A stretch of 64,000 nt of DNA from Plicaturopsis crispa FD-325 SS-3 (taxonomy: Eukaryota > Basidiomycota > Agaricomycetes > Amylocorticiales > Amylocorticiaceae): NCBI GenBank assembly GCA_000827205.1, contig KN832555.1:2116179-2180178 (forward strand). Direction: 5' to 3'. A program made the translations under genes and the position numbers. Position 1 is the stretch's first letter. The number at the start of each line of letters is the position of its first letter. This document shows, in pieces, positions 44,821-56,197 of the stretch. The notes under the pieces are model-generated. The model was given only the letters and a program-made list of their open reading frames with translations. It was not told the DNA's origin and ran no database searches.

Positions 44821-46653
44821 TTATACCGGCGTCCCGTCACGCTCGGTGCCCCAGATCTGCCTTGCAGCATCGACAAGAAGCCTCAACTTGTTCTTCTGAT
44901 CCTCAATGGTGACAGGGTTTCCCTCCCAGGTCGACGCGAACCCACACTGAGTGCTTATGCTCAATCTGTGGCCTAGATTAGCACAGCATAGCATGTTGAG
45001 ACGACGGGCTACTGACTGATTCAACGCAACCTCGAAGGAGCGTTTTACGATGCCTTGTGAAATAACCGTAGCCGCTTCGTGGACACGTTTGATCAGGTCC
45101 GACACATTCTCGAGCTGTCAATTCCATGTTAATTAGCAAAAGCAGGCGGATAGTATAAGACAGACAGAAGCGCACCTTGGGACTCTTGGTTGTGACTAGA
45201 CCGAGGACGACGGATTTATTGAGCGGCAAGTGTGCGAGGGCTTGGAAGTCACCGGCGCGCTCGGTGTCATACTCCAGCTGGAAGTCTCCGCGTCAGTGAA
45301 TTTGAGATAATACGAATGGATAGGTACCTACGTAGTATGCGTCGATGTGCAGATCGTTGAAAAGTTTGACCGCAATCCTATCATAACCTCCCTCGCAGAA
45401 ATGCACACCGCCCTACGTCCATTTTAAAATATGGTCATATTGATGCAACTCGTTTGCTTACGGTAAAATTTCCACGGCAAGCATGCACGCTGGCGACCAT
45501 GTCTCGTGGGCGATCTTGTACACACAAATTGATAGCTTGAATGTACTTGTCGAGAAGTGCCTCGTGGTCGACCGCTGCCTTCTCCATTCCATCAATCATA
45601 GACGATGCACAGAAGTAGCATAACGTTGGGTCGTCGATCTGTATGTGCCCTAGACAAGTGTGGCCGTTTACGACTAGGGCATGTCTCAGTGAGATTTGGA
45701 GACTCACGGCAGCCAAGAGCATACAGCTCTGCTATCTCTTCTCTGTAGGCTTTGCCAATATCTTCGAAGTATTCATCTGGGAGCAAGTATCAGATGTGGG
45801 CGAGAATGTGCAAAACGCAGAGAAACCAACCGTCGTTCTTGTATACAGAGAGATCGTAGGTCTGGTCGGAACCGTGTCTTTGATGGTACCAAGAAGGAGC
45901 ACACATAGTAATCTTTATGTTTTTGACATCCTAGTAGACTGGTCGTTCATTGAAACCTTCATACAAAATTTAAGTACTTACCTCGGGCGCGACGATGCTC
46001 TTGAGGTACTCAAATTGCTTGGTGTAGAAAGGGCGTGCGCGCCCTACTCGACCCTAAAGCTAGGCGTATCAGTTACCATTGCTTGTGAATGGCCTCCGTC
46101 GGTAGTGGCGACTGACCGTGCAATACATAGATTCGGCCTCTTTCAACCCAGCTGCGTACATGAACCCAATATGCGGAATATATGGCTACATTTCTTGTCA
46201 GTAAAAATTGCCTACGAGGTTCGGCTGGGCCTACCTTGAAATCTGTGATTGGCCCTTTGTATAAATTGTGAGGATGAGCTTGGGATGAGCGACAGCATTC
46301 CATCGTTCGTCCATAAAGAGAAACTGACTGTTAGGTATAAATGTCATGCCGCTCATATTCTCGAATGAGCCCTCGAAGAACCAGAACCTGGCAAATGTAT
46401 GTTAGGGACCGTAAACATACTACACTAACAATACTCACCTCCTAAATTCACCGTCAGTGATGGTCTTCATTCCGGTTGCTTTCAATAGCTTGACCGCATC
46501 CGCGATAGCGATATCCTCAGCAGTTCTGAGGTCATCGGCGGAACATGATCCTCCTGCAAAAGCTTCACGCCTGAGTGTTAGCTCTGCAGGTCGTACAAGT
46601 GAGCCGACATGTTCAGCACGGAAAGGTGGGGCTGAGAGAGAGGCTGGAGGCAT
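44821..46653 (-). CDS. UROD/MetE-like protein (B12-independent methionine synthase fold)
   Basis: ATG at 46653: MPPASLSAPPFRAEHVGSLV, then GMKTITDGEFRRWFFEGSFE and MYCTGRVGRARPFYTKQFEY. Zinc/homocysteine-site segments follow: HIQIDDPTLCYFCASSMI, MVASVHACRGNFT with GGVHFCEGGYDRIAVKLFND, and STQCGFASTWEGNPVTIED. This is the single-domain MetE C-terminal fold (bacterial YxjG-like) with the His-x-Cys and the last Cys ligands in place, as needed for zinc. It lacks the N-terminal half of full MetE, so it probably transfers methyl from a simpler donor, or acts on another thiol; that is inference. About nine short introns are present. It shares an 846-bp region with the divergent eL13 gene. Confidence 0.83.
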
Positions 46654-47499
46654 ATTCGTGGGACGAGCAAATCTTGCACACAGATCGGTGGACACATGTA
46701 TTGTCCACCTTTATATATGCCGTCGCTTCCACGCATGTGAGGAGGCCTTTCCACACTGATAGGACAATTACCGCGCCGAGACCAACACGGTTTAACGTAG
46801 CGTCGGGACTCGCTGAGCGAGCAGTCAAATAGTCTCTGGCATTTACCTGAAAGGAAGGATTTGTATTCAGCCTATGTACAACTCCAAGGAAGAGATTGAC
46901 AGGTATTATGTGGACATGGGGCTTTTCCTGTGCGTCCGAATGGAAGGACTGACATCCACCGGTCGAGAACCGTCAGCACGAGACGCGAAAGTCGGCAGCG
47001 AAGGCGATGGAGAGCATGGAAATGGCAGAACGAGGTCACAGTGAGGTCAAAAGAGCGCGAGAATAGGCACCAGAATGCAACGCCGTGGGTACGTTTAGGG
47101 TATAGACCTATGCACTTCGAGATCCATGAGCAAAGCGTAAGACAGTCAAGATTCACGCGACGCCACTCTGCGATGTAATCGGAACCGGAATTCGGAGATT
47201 TTTGATCCCCGCCGGAAACTGCCGCGAAATCTCCAGTGCGTCGAGCTTGATACCGCCCGCAACGCCAAAGGTCAAGCAAAAGCCGTTCCTCAAGGTCAGT
47301 TTCGCCGTTATTCACGCCCGTGTATCGTCTGGAGAGGCTATGGGCGGGTGTATCGAGCCGCAACAGGCGTTTCGATGGACGAAATCCGATGGAAACAGAT
47401 GGATGGACAGATGGAACTTTGGATGGCATAGACGATACACGGGACGAGTGTAGCACTGTAAAACTGACTTTTCATCATCCTTTCCGCAGACCGTAAACG
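46654..47499. other. Divergent intergenic region upstream of eL13
   Basis: This 846-bp gap has a pyrimidine-rich run and a CCGCAG acceptor-like site (47484-47489) just before the eL13 ATG, consistent with a 5' untranslated-region intron. A 194-codon minus frame here (46872-47456) has no coding character and is not called. Confidence 0.45.
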
Positions 47500-48246
47500 A
47501 TGGGTTTCGCTCACAACAACGTCCTCCACTCGAACCATTTCCGCAAAGACTGGCAGCGCCGGGTGCGCACCTGGTTCGACCAGCCGGGACGCAAGCAGCG
47601 CCGTCGCACGGCCCGCAAAACTAAGGCTGCCACTCTCGGTGTCCGCCCTCTCGCACCCCTCCGCCCCGCTGTCCGTGCGCAGACCGTCCGCTACAACCGC
47701 AAGGTCCGCGAGGGCCGTGGCTTCACCCTTGCCGAGCTCAAGGAGGCTGGTGTTAACCGCAAGGAGGCGCGCGGTGTCGGTATCGTTGTCGACCACAGGA
47801 GGAGGAATTTGAGCGAGGAGGGCAAGGCGGTCAATGTCGAGCGGCTGAAGGCCTACAAGGCGAAGCTCATCGTCTTCCCCCGCAAAGCCGGCAAGCCCAA
47901 GAAGGGCGACTCTTCGGTAAGCACCTTCCCGTAGATTCACATTTATTTTTCAGATGATCCTAACCATATCGACAGGCGGAGGACCTCAAGGCGGAAACCA
48001 CCCGCCTCACGCTCCCCATCACCGACCCGTACCAGGCAGACGCACCCCGCAAGATCACCGACGAGGAGCGCGAATTCAGCGCATTCCGCACTCTCCGCAA
48101 TGCTCGTGCCGCTGCACGGCACGAGGGTGCCCGCAAGGCTCGGGTTGCCAAGGTACGTTATGGCTATCTCGCACAAATCGTCCGACCGTGCTCATATGCG
48201 TACTTTTCTCCAGAAAGAGGAAGAGGAGGCCGCAAAGAAGAAGTAA
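47500..48246 (+). CDS. 60S ribosomal protein eL13
   Basis: MGFAHNNVLHSNHFRKDWQR, RVRTWFDQPGRKQRRRTARK, VRPLAPLRPAVRAQTVRYNR, GFTLAELKEAGVNRKEARGV, GIVVDHRRRNLSEEGKAVNV and the Lys/Glu tail KKEEEEAAKKK are diagnostic of eL13 over the full length (about 205 residues). Two introns lie at about 47919-47976 and 48152-48213. Codons are strongly biased to C/G third positions, as expected for a highly expressed gene. That bias also creates a long open antisense frame (47338-47940). Confidence 0.95.
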
Positions 48247-48994
48247 ACTATTTACTTTCTACATTCATGCTTTGCCTTGCTCTCTTTTACCCTTCACGAC
48301 CTTTTCCATGCACTCCCATGGTTTACATCCTGTACACCCAAAATCTGGGCCCGTCCCAGGATTATTGCATACACCCTATGCCTCATGCAATCCACAAGAC
48401 TTATGAGCGTGCTAGAAATCAGTCTAAGAAAATCAAAATGTCAGAGCTGCGGCAGGTGGATGGTTGAACAAGTTATGACGCAGTCGCTCGCAAGACGCTC
48501 CTGAGACGCTCGGTCGAAAAATTGAAAATTAGGAAAGATTTGTTCATTCGGGGATCTACCATAATACATGCATGAGACGATGCCGTGCAGATGTATAGGG
48601 TAGATCGTACAAGTTAAGGCAGAAGAGAACGTCGCGGGTCAAGTTACAAATTGTTGGCAATGGGACAGGAGCATAGGGCGGTATGGTACGCAGAAGTGGG
48701 AGAAAACGAACACATTTAAAAGGTGGATATGTCAAGGGGATGCCAGGCTGGAAGGAGGGAGACGGTCCACTATGTACACAATGGCGATGGCGGGGGAAAC
48801 AGAGACACAAGTGAGAACCAGATAAGAACGGTGAGGCAAGGAGCGGGAGGGTGTTATAGTCATCATACACGAGTTACAAACGCGTGTCGCTGGGGTGAAT
48901 CGAGTGGAATACATGGATGGGGGTTTCCGGAGCAGCAGGGATGCAAGCGACGCCGAGTCCTAGGCGAGGGCGAGCGAAGACGCCTGTCCTCGAC
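48247..48994. other. Intergenic, convergent 3' flanks
   Basis: This 748-bp gap lies between converging genes. Only unremarkable short frames are seen. Confidence 0.5.
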
Positions 48995-50519
48995 TTACTT
49001 GTTGCCTCGGACCACCCCCCGCACCTTCTTCAACAAGCTCGTCTTTCTGCCCAGTCCGCCACCATTGGGCGATGTGCCTAGAGCATTCTGGTCGAAGTAG
49101 TCATCCGCGTTGTCTTCGCCCGGGGTGTACGCGGTCCCACCGCCTCCTGGGGTAGCGGGGAGCGATTTCTGGTCGCGGCCGTTGCTTGGGCGGCTGTTGT
49201 CGACATGGACGTAGGCATCACTCCCATCTGATGTCGGGCTGATGTTGTCGCCTTTGCGCGAGGGAGTTGCGGTGCGCCGCCCGCCTCCAAGGAAACTGTT
49301 TTGGTGGCGGTGACTGGGGCGCTCACGCTCGCCGGGCGACGGCGGGCTGGTGTAATAAGCGCCATCTTCCGTGTCCGTGGCGGGAACATTGGGCGAGTCC
49401 CGCATCTTGCGAATACGGTGCATCAATGACCGGTTGCGCTTCATGTCAGTGCCGTTCGGCGACGATGGTGGCGGCGGCGAGAGGACAGGCTGGTCCTCAC
49501 CCATGAAGATAGGCTGTGGCGGAGGCAGCGGTGTGCGCTTCGACCCTGCGCGCTTGCGGCCCTCTCCGTCCCTCGGTTCACGTCCCTCCTTGCGTCGGGT
49601 GGTGCGGCCGGCGCTAGGCGGACTAGCGTGACCCTCACGCCCGTTGTAGATAGAGCTGGCGGGCGTGTTGCCTGTCCCGCCACCCGCAGAGAAATCTTCG
49701 TAGGGCTCTGGCTCATGAGTGCCCCATGCCTCGGCGATAGCGTCAACTTTCTTCTTCGGGGGGTCGTAGGGTGCATATGTGTGCGGGTCAGAGGGGTAGG
49801 GTCCGTCGTTGCTGCCGCGGATGTTGCCTAGGTCGCCGAGGTCTGGTGGTGGTTCACCGCCAGACCAGGCAAGCATTGGCGCTTTGGTGCGGTGCCGGTT
49901 CCGGGAGGGTGCGCACGCGTCAAAGGGACCGTCGTGGTGGAACACTGTTCGCAGCGGTCAACAGCCGTAGGAGGCGGGTCATCACAGAGGTTGAACGTAC
50001 TAGGTCCGACACCGGTAAAGTCCAGTCTGTCAATCACATCTGCGTGCATCGAGCCCTTCTTGGCCGCACGGCCTTTCTTTGCTTTCTCCAGGGCTGCTGC
50101 GGCTTGGGTGACAGAGTCTTGAGAGAGAGCGCGGTGGGTGTTGTGGTTGGGGCGAGAGGCTGGCTGTGGCGTTGAACTGTCGACGAGATTGAAACGCTGA
50201 GTCAGGTTGCAATCGGAATTCGTCCTAGTAAAAATGCTCACCCGGTGTTCTGCGTTCTGGACGTCTTTGTGGTCGTGCGGGGCTGGGGACCCTGGTCACG
50301 AAGGGTTACGGTATCGCGAACGGCTTCCGCGACGTTATCGCGATCGGTACGATGGGTCCTCGTTGTCGTCGGCGAGCTCATCTTGGACGACTTCTGCGGC
50401 ACCGGGGGTCCTCGACCAGCTGTCTGCGGATAGTAAACGGGGTCGGAGAAGGGGTCAGAGGATGAGCGGTGTCGGGATCTGGAAGACTTTGTGTGAGGCT
50501 GGGTTTGGACCGCTGCCAT
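48995..50519 (-). CDS. Pal1-family cell morphology protein
   Basis: Starts MAAVQTQPHTKSSRSRHRSS and SSDPFSDPVYYPQ. A middle exon contains MHADVIDRLDFTGVG, and after an intron at about 49942-50006 the Pal1 signature follows: MFHHDGPFDACAPSRNRHRT then KAPMLAWSG. The remaining 290 residues are disordered, Pro/Gly/Ser-rich and basic near the end (SLLKKVRGVVRGNK). Pal1 proteins localise to growing cell tips and endocytic sites (partner of Sla2 in S. pombe, Ede1 in yeast) and keep cell shape. Assignment rests on the HDGPFD core and the flanking order. Confidence 0.88.
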
Positions 50520-51981
50520 CTTGACGGGCAAAGACCGCTGTCTGCCTGTTGGGTCGTAAGCGAAGTCGGATATCAACAGTTTCGCACGCCAAGGACTGTG
50601 GTTCCTATGCTACGAGGTTGTTCGTTGCAGCAATTACAAGGATGATACAGAGGATCAGAGCGAAATCATGAACGATAGGCAGCGCAGCGTTTGGGAAGAG
50701 GAAGTGCACTGGACGAGTTAAGGAGCACGGCAGAACAAGGAAGGCAGAACGCAAGCCTCGAGCGCGCCTAGGAAGTCACCGAAGTTCGCAGCGCCACGAA
50801 TAAGGCATCCTTAAGGAACATTACATACCCGGTACCTTGTGGCAAAAACGTTGCTCTCAATTGCAAGTGCACCTCGCTGGACCTTTGGAGACTGAGGGTA
50901 CAAGTGGATTGGTGCAGTCACATACACGCAAACCAGTGTAGCAATGATAGTACAGTGACGAGAGCCGATGTCATCTACTTACAAGGTACGAAGGCATCGT
51001 GCGCTTGCAAGCATCCATGTGGAAAAGTACGAGTGCAGTTTGACATATGTACGTGTGCCCAGGGCGTAGTCACAAAGTCCCCGTGGCACCGGGCAATGCA
51101 TTTGCCTCAGTGGGGATCGGTTGTGAGTTTAGTCGCGCGCTAAACAAACTCGCAGACCTATGGGCTGGTCAGGATAGATTATAGACGACTTGAAAATTGC
51201 CTTCAGACTTACAAGTTGTTTTGTGCAATGGATAGTAGGGCAGCTCTTGCTTTATATCGGAGCGCACACCGCGGCAAGGTCCTTTGCCCGCGCGCTAATC
51301 TATCGGCGTGGAGTCTGTGACAGAAGACGGGCAAATCACGAAGCGCCGATACACTCAAGGTGCAGTCTGCGCATCTCTGGCCAGGAAGATCCCGTGGAGT
51401 CTAGGTGCATCCCTGAAGCGACGGTGGCGAGGTTGAGTGAGCTGGATAAGTATTTAGTTCATCGCGAAGCGCTAAGCAACTCTAGCGGTGAATGTATGAG
51501 AGCACCATTCCTACGGCAAAGGTCAGCCTGCGTCAAAACGAGCATTGTAAAACGAGAGTACTTATTAGCAGTTGAGCAAGGTTGTAGCAAGCTTTAGCAA
51601 GATATTCGCGGGGAGAAGTAGGAGCTAAGCGACACACGTGGATGTAATTGGCCTGCACTGGATTCGCAAGTTCGTGAACACAAACTTGACTTGAACACCA
51701 CCGTTCGACCGTATCTTCGTCGCTTTCCTTTGCGTGCGCGGATCCATACGCTAGAGGCTAGCTCACTTTTCCTATCCTGAAGCTTTGAAGGACCATAGCC
51801 GACAGTCGCGCAATACGCCCGCTCGCCGTTCGAGTCGAGTCGAGTCCCGACCGTGTAGACTTGACAGCAATAGCGTAAAACATATCATAGGCTATATCGA
51901 ACCATGTATGTTTGTAGACTCTGTTCATATTTATCGTGCCCTCTGACAGCTCCTACATAGTGCGGCATTATCTGACGGACT
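50520..51981. other. Long divergent intergenic region
   Basis: This 1,462-bp gap lies between the Pal1 and desaturase start codons. Short frames at 50904-51143 and 51190-51597 show no family features. A (CGAGT)x3 run is at 51831-51845. It is probably two promoters with long 5' untranslated regions. Confidence 0.45.
51831..51845 (+). repeat. Short tandem repeat (CGAGT)x3
   Basis: Three perfect 5-bp units, about 137 bp before the desaturase start codon. Confidence 0.7.
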
Positions 51982-53704
51982 ATGGGTGGTATACCTACTG
52001 TGACCCGCGACCAAGTCGCTGCACGCATCATTGCCGGCGAAAACCTCGTTATATATGGGAATCTCTTGCTCAGGATAACGGATTCCTGGCTGGACGGACA
52101 TCCCGGTGGTGCACTCGCTATCCTGCACTTTGTTGGGCGCGATGCTGTAGACGAAATCGACGCGTTCCACTCTGAACAGGCGCTGCGGATGGTCAAGAAG
52201 TACGCTATCGGTACCGTCGAAACCGGCAAAACTGGCTGGAGTCCCCTCGTGCCACCTATCATGTCCGGGTGGGTGAGGCGTCTTGGAAAGGACGGAAAGC
52301 AGGAATGGCACAACGAGGCCGGCGCAGTGCGGTCTGCGGAGGACACCGAGACTTCTCCGTCGTCTCAAATCCTGCTAGTTTCCAAGGACGACGCCTCCCT
52401 TCTTCCCGAGGCCCATTCGGCACCGACACTGGCAACACTTACCCCACCGCCAACCCCCCTCTCGCCTCAAACACAGAGTGCTCATTCCAAGGCATATAGA
52501 GAGCTACATACGCGCATCACCCAGGCTGGACTGTACCGTACGCCCTATATCACCGGCTACGGCCCCGAGGTCTTGCGATATATCACCTTCGCCGCTCTCT
52601 CTGTATATGCGTTCAAACACGACTGGCAGATTACGAGTGCCATTTTCCTAGGACTACTATGGCACCAGCTTGTGTTCACGGTGCACGACCTCGGGCACAT
52701 GGGCGTGACGCATAACTGGACACTCGACCGTATTATAAGCACTCTGATTGCGGACTTTATCGGGGGATTGAGTGTGGGATGGTGGGTGGAGAACCACAAT
52801 GTGCATCACTGTGAGTGAGCTGTTGCCTCAATGTGTGAACAGACCTGATGTATGTTTGCGACTTGCAGTGGTAACCAACCACCCGTCGCACGACCCTGAT
52901 ATCGAATACCTGCCAATATTCGCCATTACCCCAGCGTTCTTTTCCTCCCTCTATTCGTCCTACTACAAACGCGTCTTTGAGTTCGACCGCGCCTCGAGGA
53001 TCCTTATCTCGGTCCAGCACAAGCTCTTCTACGTTATTCTCGCCTTTGCGCGGTTTAATCTATACAGGTTGTCCTACGCCTTTGTCCTGACGTCCCTGTT
53101 CTCGCGCAAACCCCGCGCTCGCGGCGGGCGGTGGGCCCCCATCCTGGAGGGTATTGGCCTGGTATTCTTCTGGACGTGGTTCTCGCAGGTGCTCGCCGCA
53201 TGCGGGTCCTGGCAAAAAGGCCTCGTATACCTCCTCGTCAGCCACGTCGTCACGAGCCCCGTGCATGTCCAAGTAAGCGCCGCGCCCTCCCTCCCATATC
53301 CCACCCGCACCCTGCTAACACGCCTCTAGATCGTGCTGTCGCACTTCTCCATGTCCACAGCGGACCTGGGGCCGACGGAGTCGTTCCCGCACCGGCAGAT
53401 GCGCACGACGACGGACGTCGCGTGCCACCCCTCGATCGGATGGGTCCACGGCGGCCTGCACCTGCAGGTCACGCACCACCTCTTCCCGCGCCTCCCGCGG
53501 CACAACCTCCTCCGCGCTTCGAAGCTGGTGAAGGAATTTGCGGCGGAGCAGGGGCTGGTGTATGCGGAGTTTGGGTTTGTGAAGGGGAATCGGGAGGTGA
53601 TTGGTGTGCTGCGGGGTGTTGCGGAGCAGTTGAAGGTGATGGGGCATGTTGCGGAGGGCGAGGTTCAGGAGGCGATGCAGAAGAAAGGCATTTCTGTTCA
53701 ATGA
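51982..53704 (+). CDS. Delta-8 sphingolipid (long-chain base) desaturase with cytochrome b5 domain
   Basis: MGGIPTVTRDQVAARIIAGE begins an N-terminal cytochrome b5-like domain with the haem motif DGHPGGALAILHFVGRDAVD and a second His in AFHSEQAL. A Pro/Ser linker leads to the desaturase core. The three histidine boxes are seen: VHDLGHMG (HxxxH), ENHNVHH split by an intron at about 52811-52868 (HxxHH), and LQVTHHLFPR (QxxHH, where Gln replaces the first His, typical of front-end desaturases). It ends KKGISVQ. Such enzymes introduce the delta-8 double bond of fungal glucosylceramides in the ER membrane. Two introns; the second is at about 53272-53329. Confidence 0.9.
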
Positions 53705-53959
53705 GTGCTCCCTCTGGGTGGTTGGATTCATAGATTTATTCACCACAGCTCGCTTTGACAAGGCCATACTATTCCAGTCTCGTAGCATCAGCGCTTCAAC
53801 AGCCGACTGCGTCAAGCTTAAGTTCCATAGCCTGCTTCACCACTCGAATATTGTGATGGGCGTGAAAGTGTGTGGGCGTATGGCATGCATGCACGGGTGC
53901 GACATAGGAAAAAGTAGTCGAATATATATCCAAGAGAGCAAGTAAATCACAGTGAGTCG

Positions 53960-55410
53960 CTATGGCCGTAGGACGGGTAGCTCGTCGATGTCCCCCTTCG
54001 AAACGGCTGGACCCTCCCCACCAGCATCTAAATCAATTTCAATCTTTGGGCCCGCAGGCTTAGTCGGGCTCTTCGTAGGACTCTTCCGCCCCTTCGCGTT
54101 CGTCACTTTCTGGACACTCGGGCAAAGACCCGTCGAGCTCAAGTCGCAGAGATCACAGCGTGGGCCCACGGGAAGGCATATTGTCTATGTAGAAATAAGG
54201 TCGGTGAATACGATGCCGTTAGCAGTACAATAGCCAATATAAGTACTTACCTGGCCGAACCCCACAAGCATGTGGTTGATTTCCGGGTGCAGTTCTTTTG
54301 GGAGCCACGACTGCAGATTCAGCCTGAGCACGGCGAGTGAGCGAATTTGTGCAATCGATATGCACGGCAAGAACGCTGACCGTGTCTCTTCTGGATCTTT
54401 GGTAGGACGCTTGTGCCACCCGAGCCGGTTGGTGATACGGTGGACGTGTACATCGACCCCGATCCCAAGGTTTCTGTACACCTCATGGTGTCAATACAGC
54501 ACGGACATGGAATAAACGGGAGGGTACTTACAGATTCCACGCAACCTGCAGTGCTAGGAAGGCCATTTTGGGGCCGACGCCAGGGAGGGAATTGAGCTCA
54601 TCGACGGTCTTGGGCACGTCAGAGTCGAAATCATCGTGCAGTTTTTGGGCCGTTTGCTTGATATATCTAATAACGGTCATGAAATCAGATGCGGTACATA
54701 GGCTAGCACAGAGGATGCTACTTACTGTGTCTTTCGGCGCCAAAAGCCAACCTTTGCTATCGCTTCAGATATGGTGCCCTCGTCTGCCGCGATGATGGCG
54801 TCGACATTCAAGGTGCCCCCGACCGCCGCACGCAATTTTTTCACCGCTGCGTCCGTAACCTCGTCTTTCGTTTGAGAGGACAACATCAGCGAGACAAGCG
54901 TAGAAAATCGCTGACTCTGTTTCATCCATAACTTGAGTGCCAACAGAGCTAATGCAACAGTAGCCTGCGCACCTTGGGGTCACTTTCTTTCGCATGAGCT
55001 TGGTCACACCCCATCGTATCGACAGGTGCAACGATACGCGACCGCTGCTTCTTGATCGTGTCATACGTCTCTTTCCACTTCACCGGTGCAGGATGTGGGT
55101 TTTCAAGAAACTGTGGAATGGCCTTTACTTTCCGAGTCTTCGCTACCTTGGGCTTTGACTCCGGGGCCGCTTTCGCGGGCGTCTTTCGCTTCAATGAACC
55201 TCCTGAGGAAGAGACGTCTGGGATGGCATCTTCCGGGTCCGGGACACCTTGTGCAACATCCTCTAGCTTGATGCGCTTTGTTCGACGAGGAGTCGACGGC
55301 CCAGCAGCGTCGTCCTGCTCGAACAGGGTTACAGAGGCGTTGTATTGGCTAGTTCGCGATCTGAGTCGTGTCATTCGGGTAGATGTGCTCAGCTTCAGAG
55401 ACGAAGACAT
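53960..55410 (-). CDS. Endonuclease III homologue (bifunctional DNA glycosylase/AP lyase)
   Basis: [20 protein letters not shown] opens a basic, disordered N-terminus with nuclear-type signals ([12 protein letters not shown]). The catalytic domain runs [32 protein letters not shown], the helix-hairpin-helix [16 protein letters not shown], and the catalytic Asp segment [20 protein letters not shown]. In ordinary members a catalytic Lys sits in the LPGVGxK hairpin; it is present (GPK). The [4Fe-4S] cysteines follow as C-x6-C-x2-C-x7-C ([19 protein letters not shown]), then a Lys/Pro-rich tail. It removes oxidised pyrimidines in nuclear and mitochondrial base excision repair. About five introns; start chosen at the first ATG of the frame. 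Confidence 0.9.
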
Positions 55411-56197
55411 TGCGAGATAGATTTTCGCGAAAATTGTGGAAGGTAAAGCGCGTACGTAGAGAGTAAAGCCGTTGAAATCCACCAGACCGTGGTGGAGGAG
55501 GATACGATCACATGCGCATTCTGCCGCAACGCATGACGGCCGTCGTGCTCAGCCACCGCCGCTTATTCTTCTCCTCGATTCTCGACAGTTTCGTTTCATA
55601 GACGTTAGACTACTTCAAAAAGCATAAATTAAATAAACCATCGTCGTTACCTATGAATGAGGAACATAGGCAAATATCCAGTGCCCGAACGAAGTACTTC
55701 GTTTTCCGAATCCGCCCTTCTTGGTTTGGCGTGAGCGCTAAGAGTATAAGCACCAACGAGAGAAAACAACAAAAAAGGACTTCGCCATTCGCACACACAC
55801 CGACCGACTGCGCTCCTGTCAGGTCCACTGCCGCCACCCAGGACCCCCCGCCATAGACGTCTTTGCCCTTAAGGCTGACTGATCGTGTCTATGCGGTTCG
55901 GGAATGGTCGACACACGGACAGCCACTAACAGGAGAGAGGTCGAATCGTGTGCAGCTGCAGGCTCCGTTCCTTATAATACGCAGGTCACATAACGACTAG
56001 GTGCAAGCACTTCCGCCTTTTGTTGCGGGCGCAGGCATTGGTGCGGGCCAGATTCGAATGCCGTCGAGTCTCGTCATTACGCTCTACCATACACTAGTAA
56101 TACATTCTAGGCGGTATGTTACCTGAAGAGTGGACAGTAAGTGTCGCGCAAACTACGAGAAAACTAAGTGACTCACATTGCATTTCTATCCACCGAT
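55411..56197. other. Intergenic: promoter of the endonuclease III gene / 3' flank of HIS7
   Basis: This 787-bp gap lies between two leftward genes. A tRNA-like box pair at about 56040-56092 on the minus strand does not fold into a tRNA. No gene is supported. Confidence 0.45.

Noticed and set aside
46872-47456. 194-codon minus-strand frame upstream of eL13
   Set aside because: It lies in a promoter region, has no recognisable domain and is rich in residues typical of random frames.
47338-47940. 200-codon minus-strand frame over the eL13 gene
   Set aside because: It is the antisense shadow of a highly codon-biased ribosomal protein gene and has no family features.
51190-51597. 135-codon plus-strand frame in the gap before the desaturase
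   Set aside because: It has no ATG with context, no homology I can see and no splice partners; treated as chance.
56038-56095. tRNA-like sequence on the minus strand (GGTAGAGCG and ATTCGAATC boxes, then CCCGCACCA)
   Set aside because: No matching 5' acceptor strand, D-stem or proper anticodon arm can be drawn; at best it is a decayed tRNA relic.
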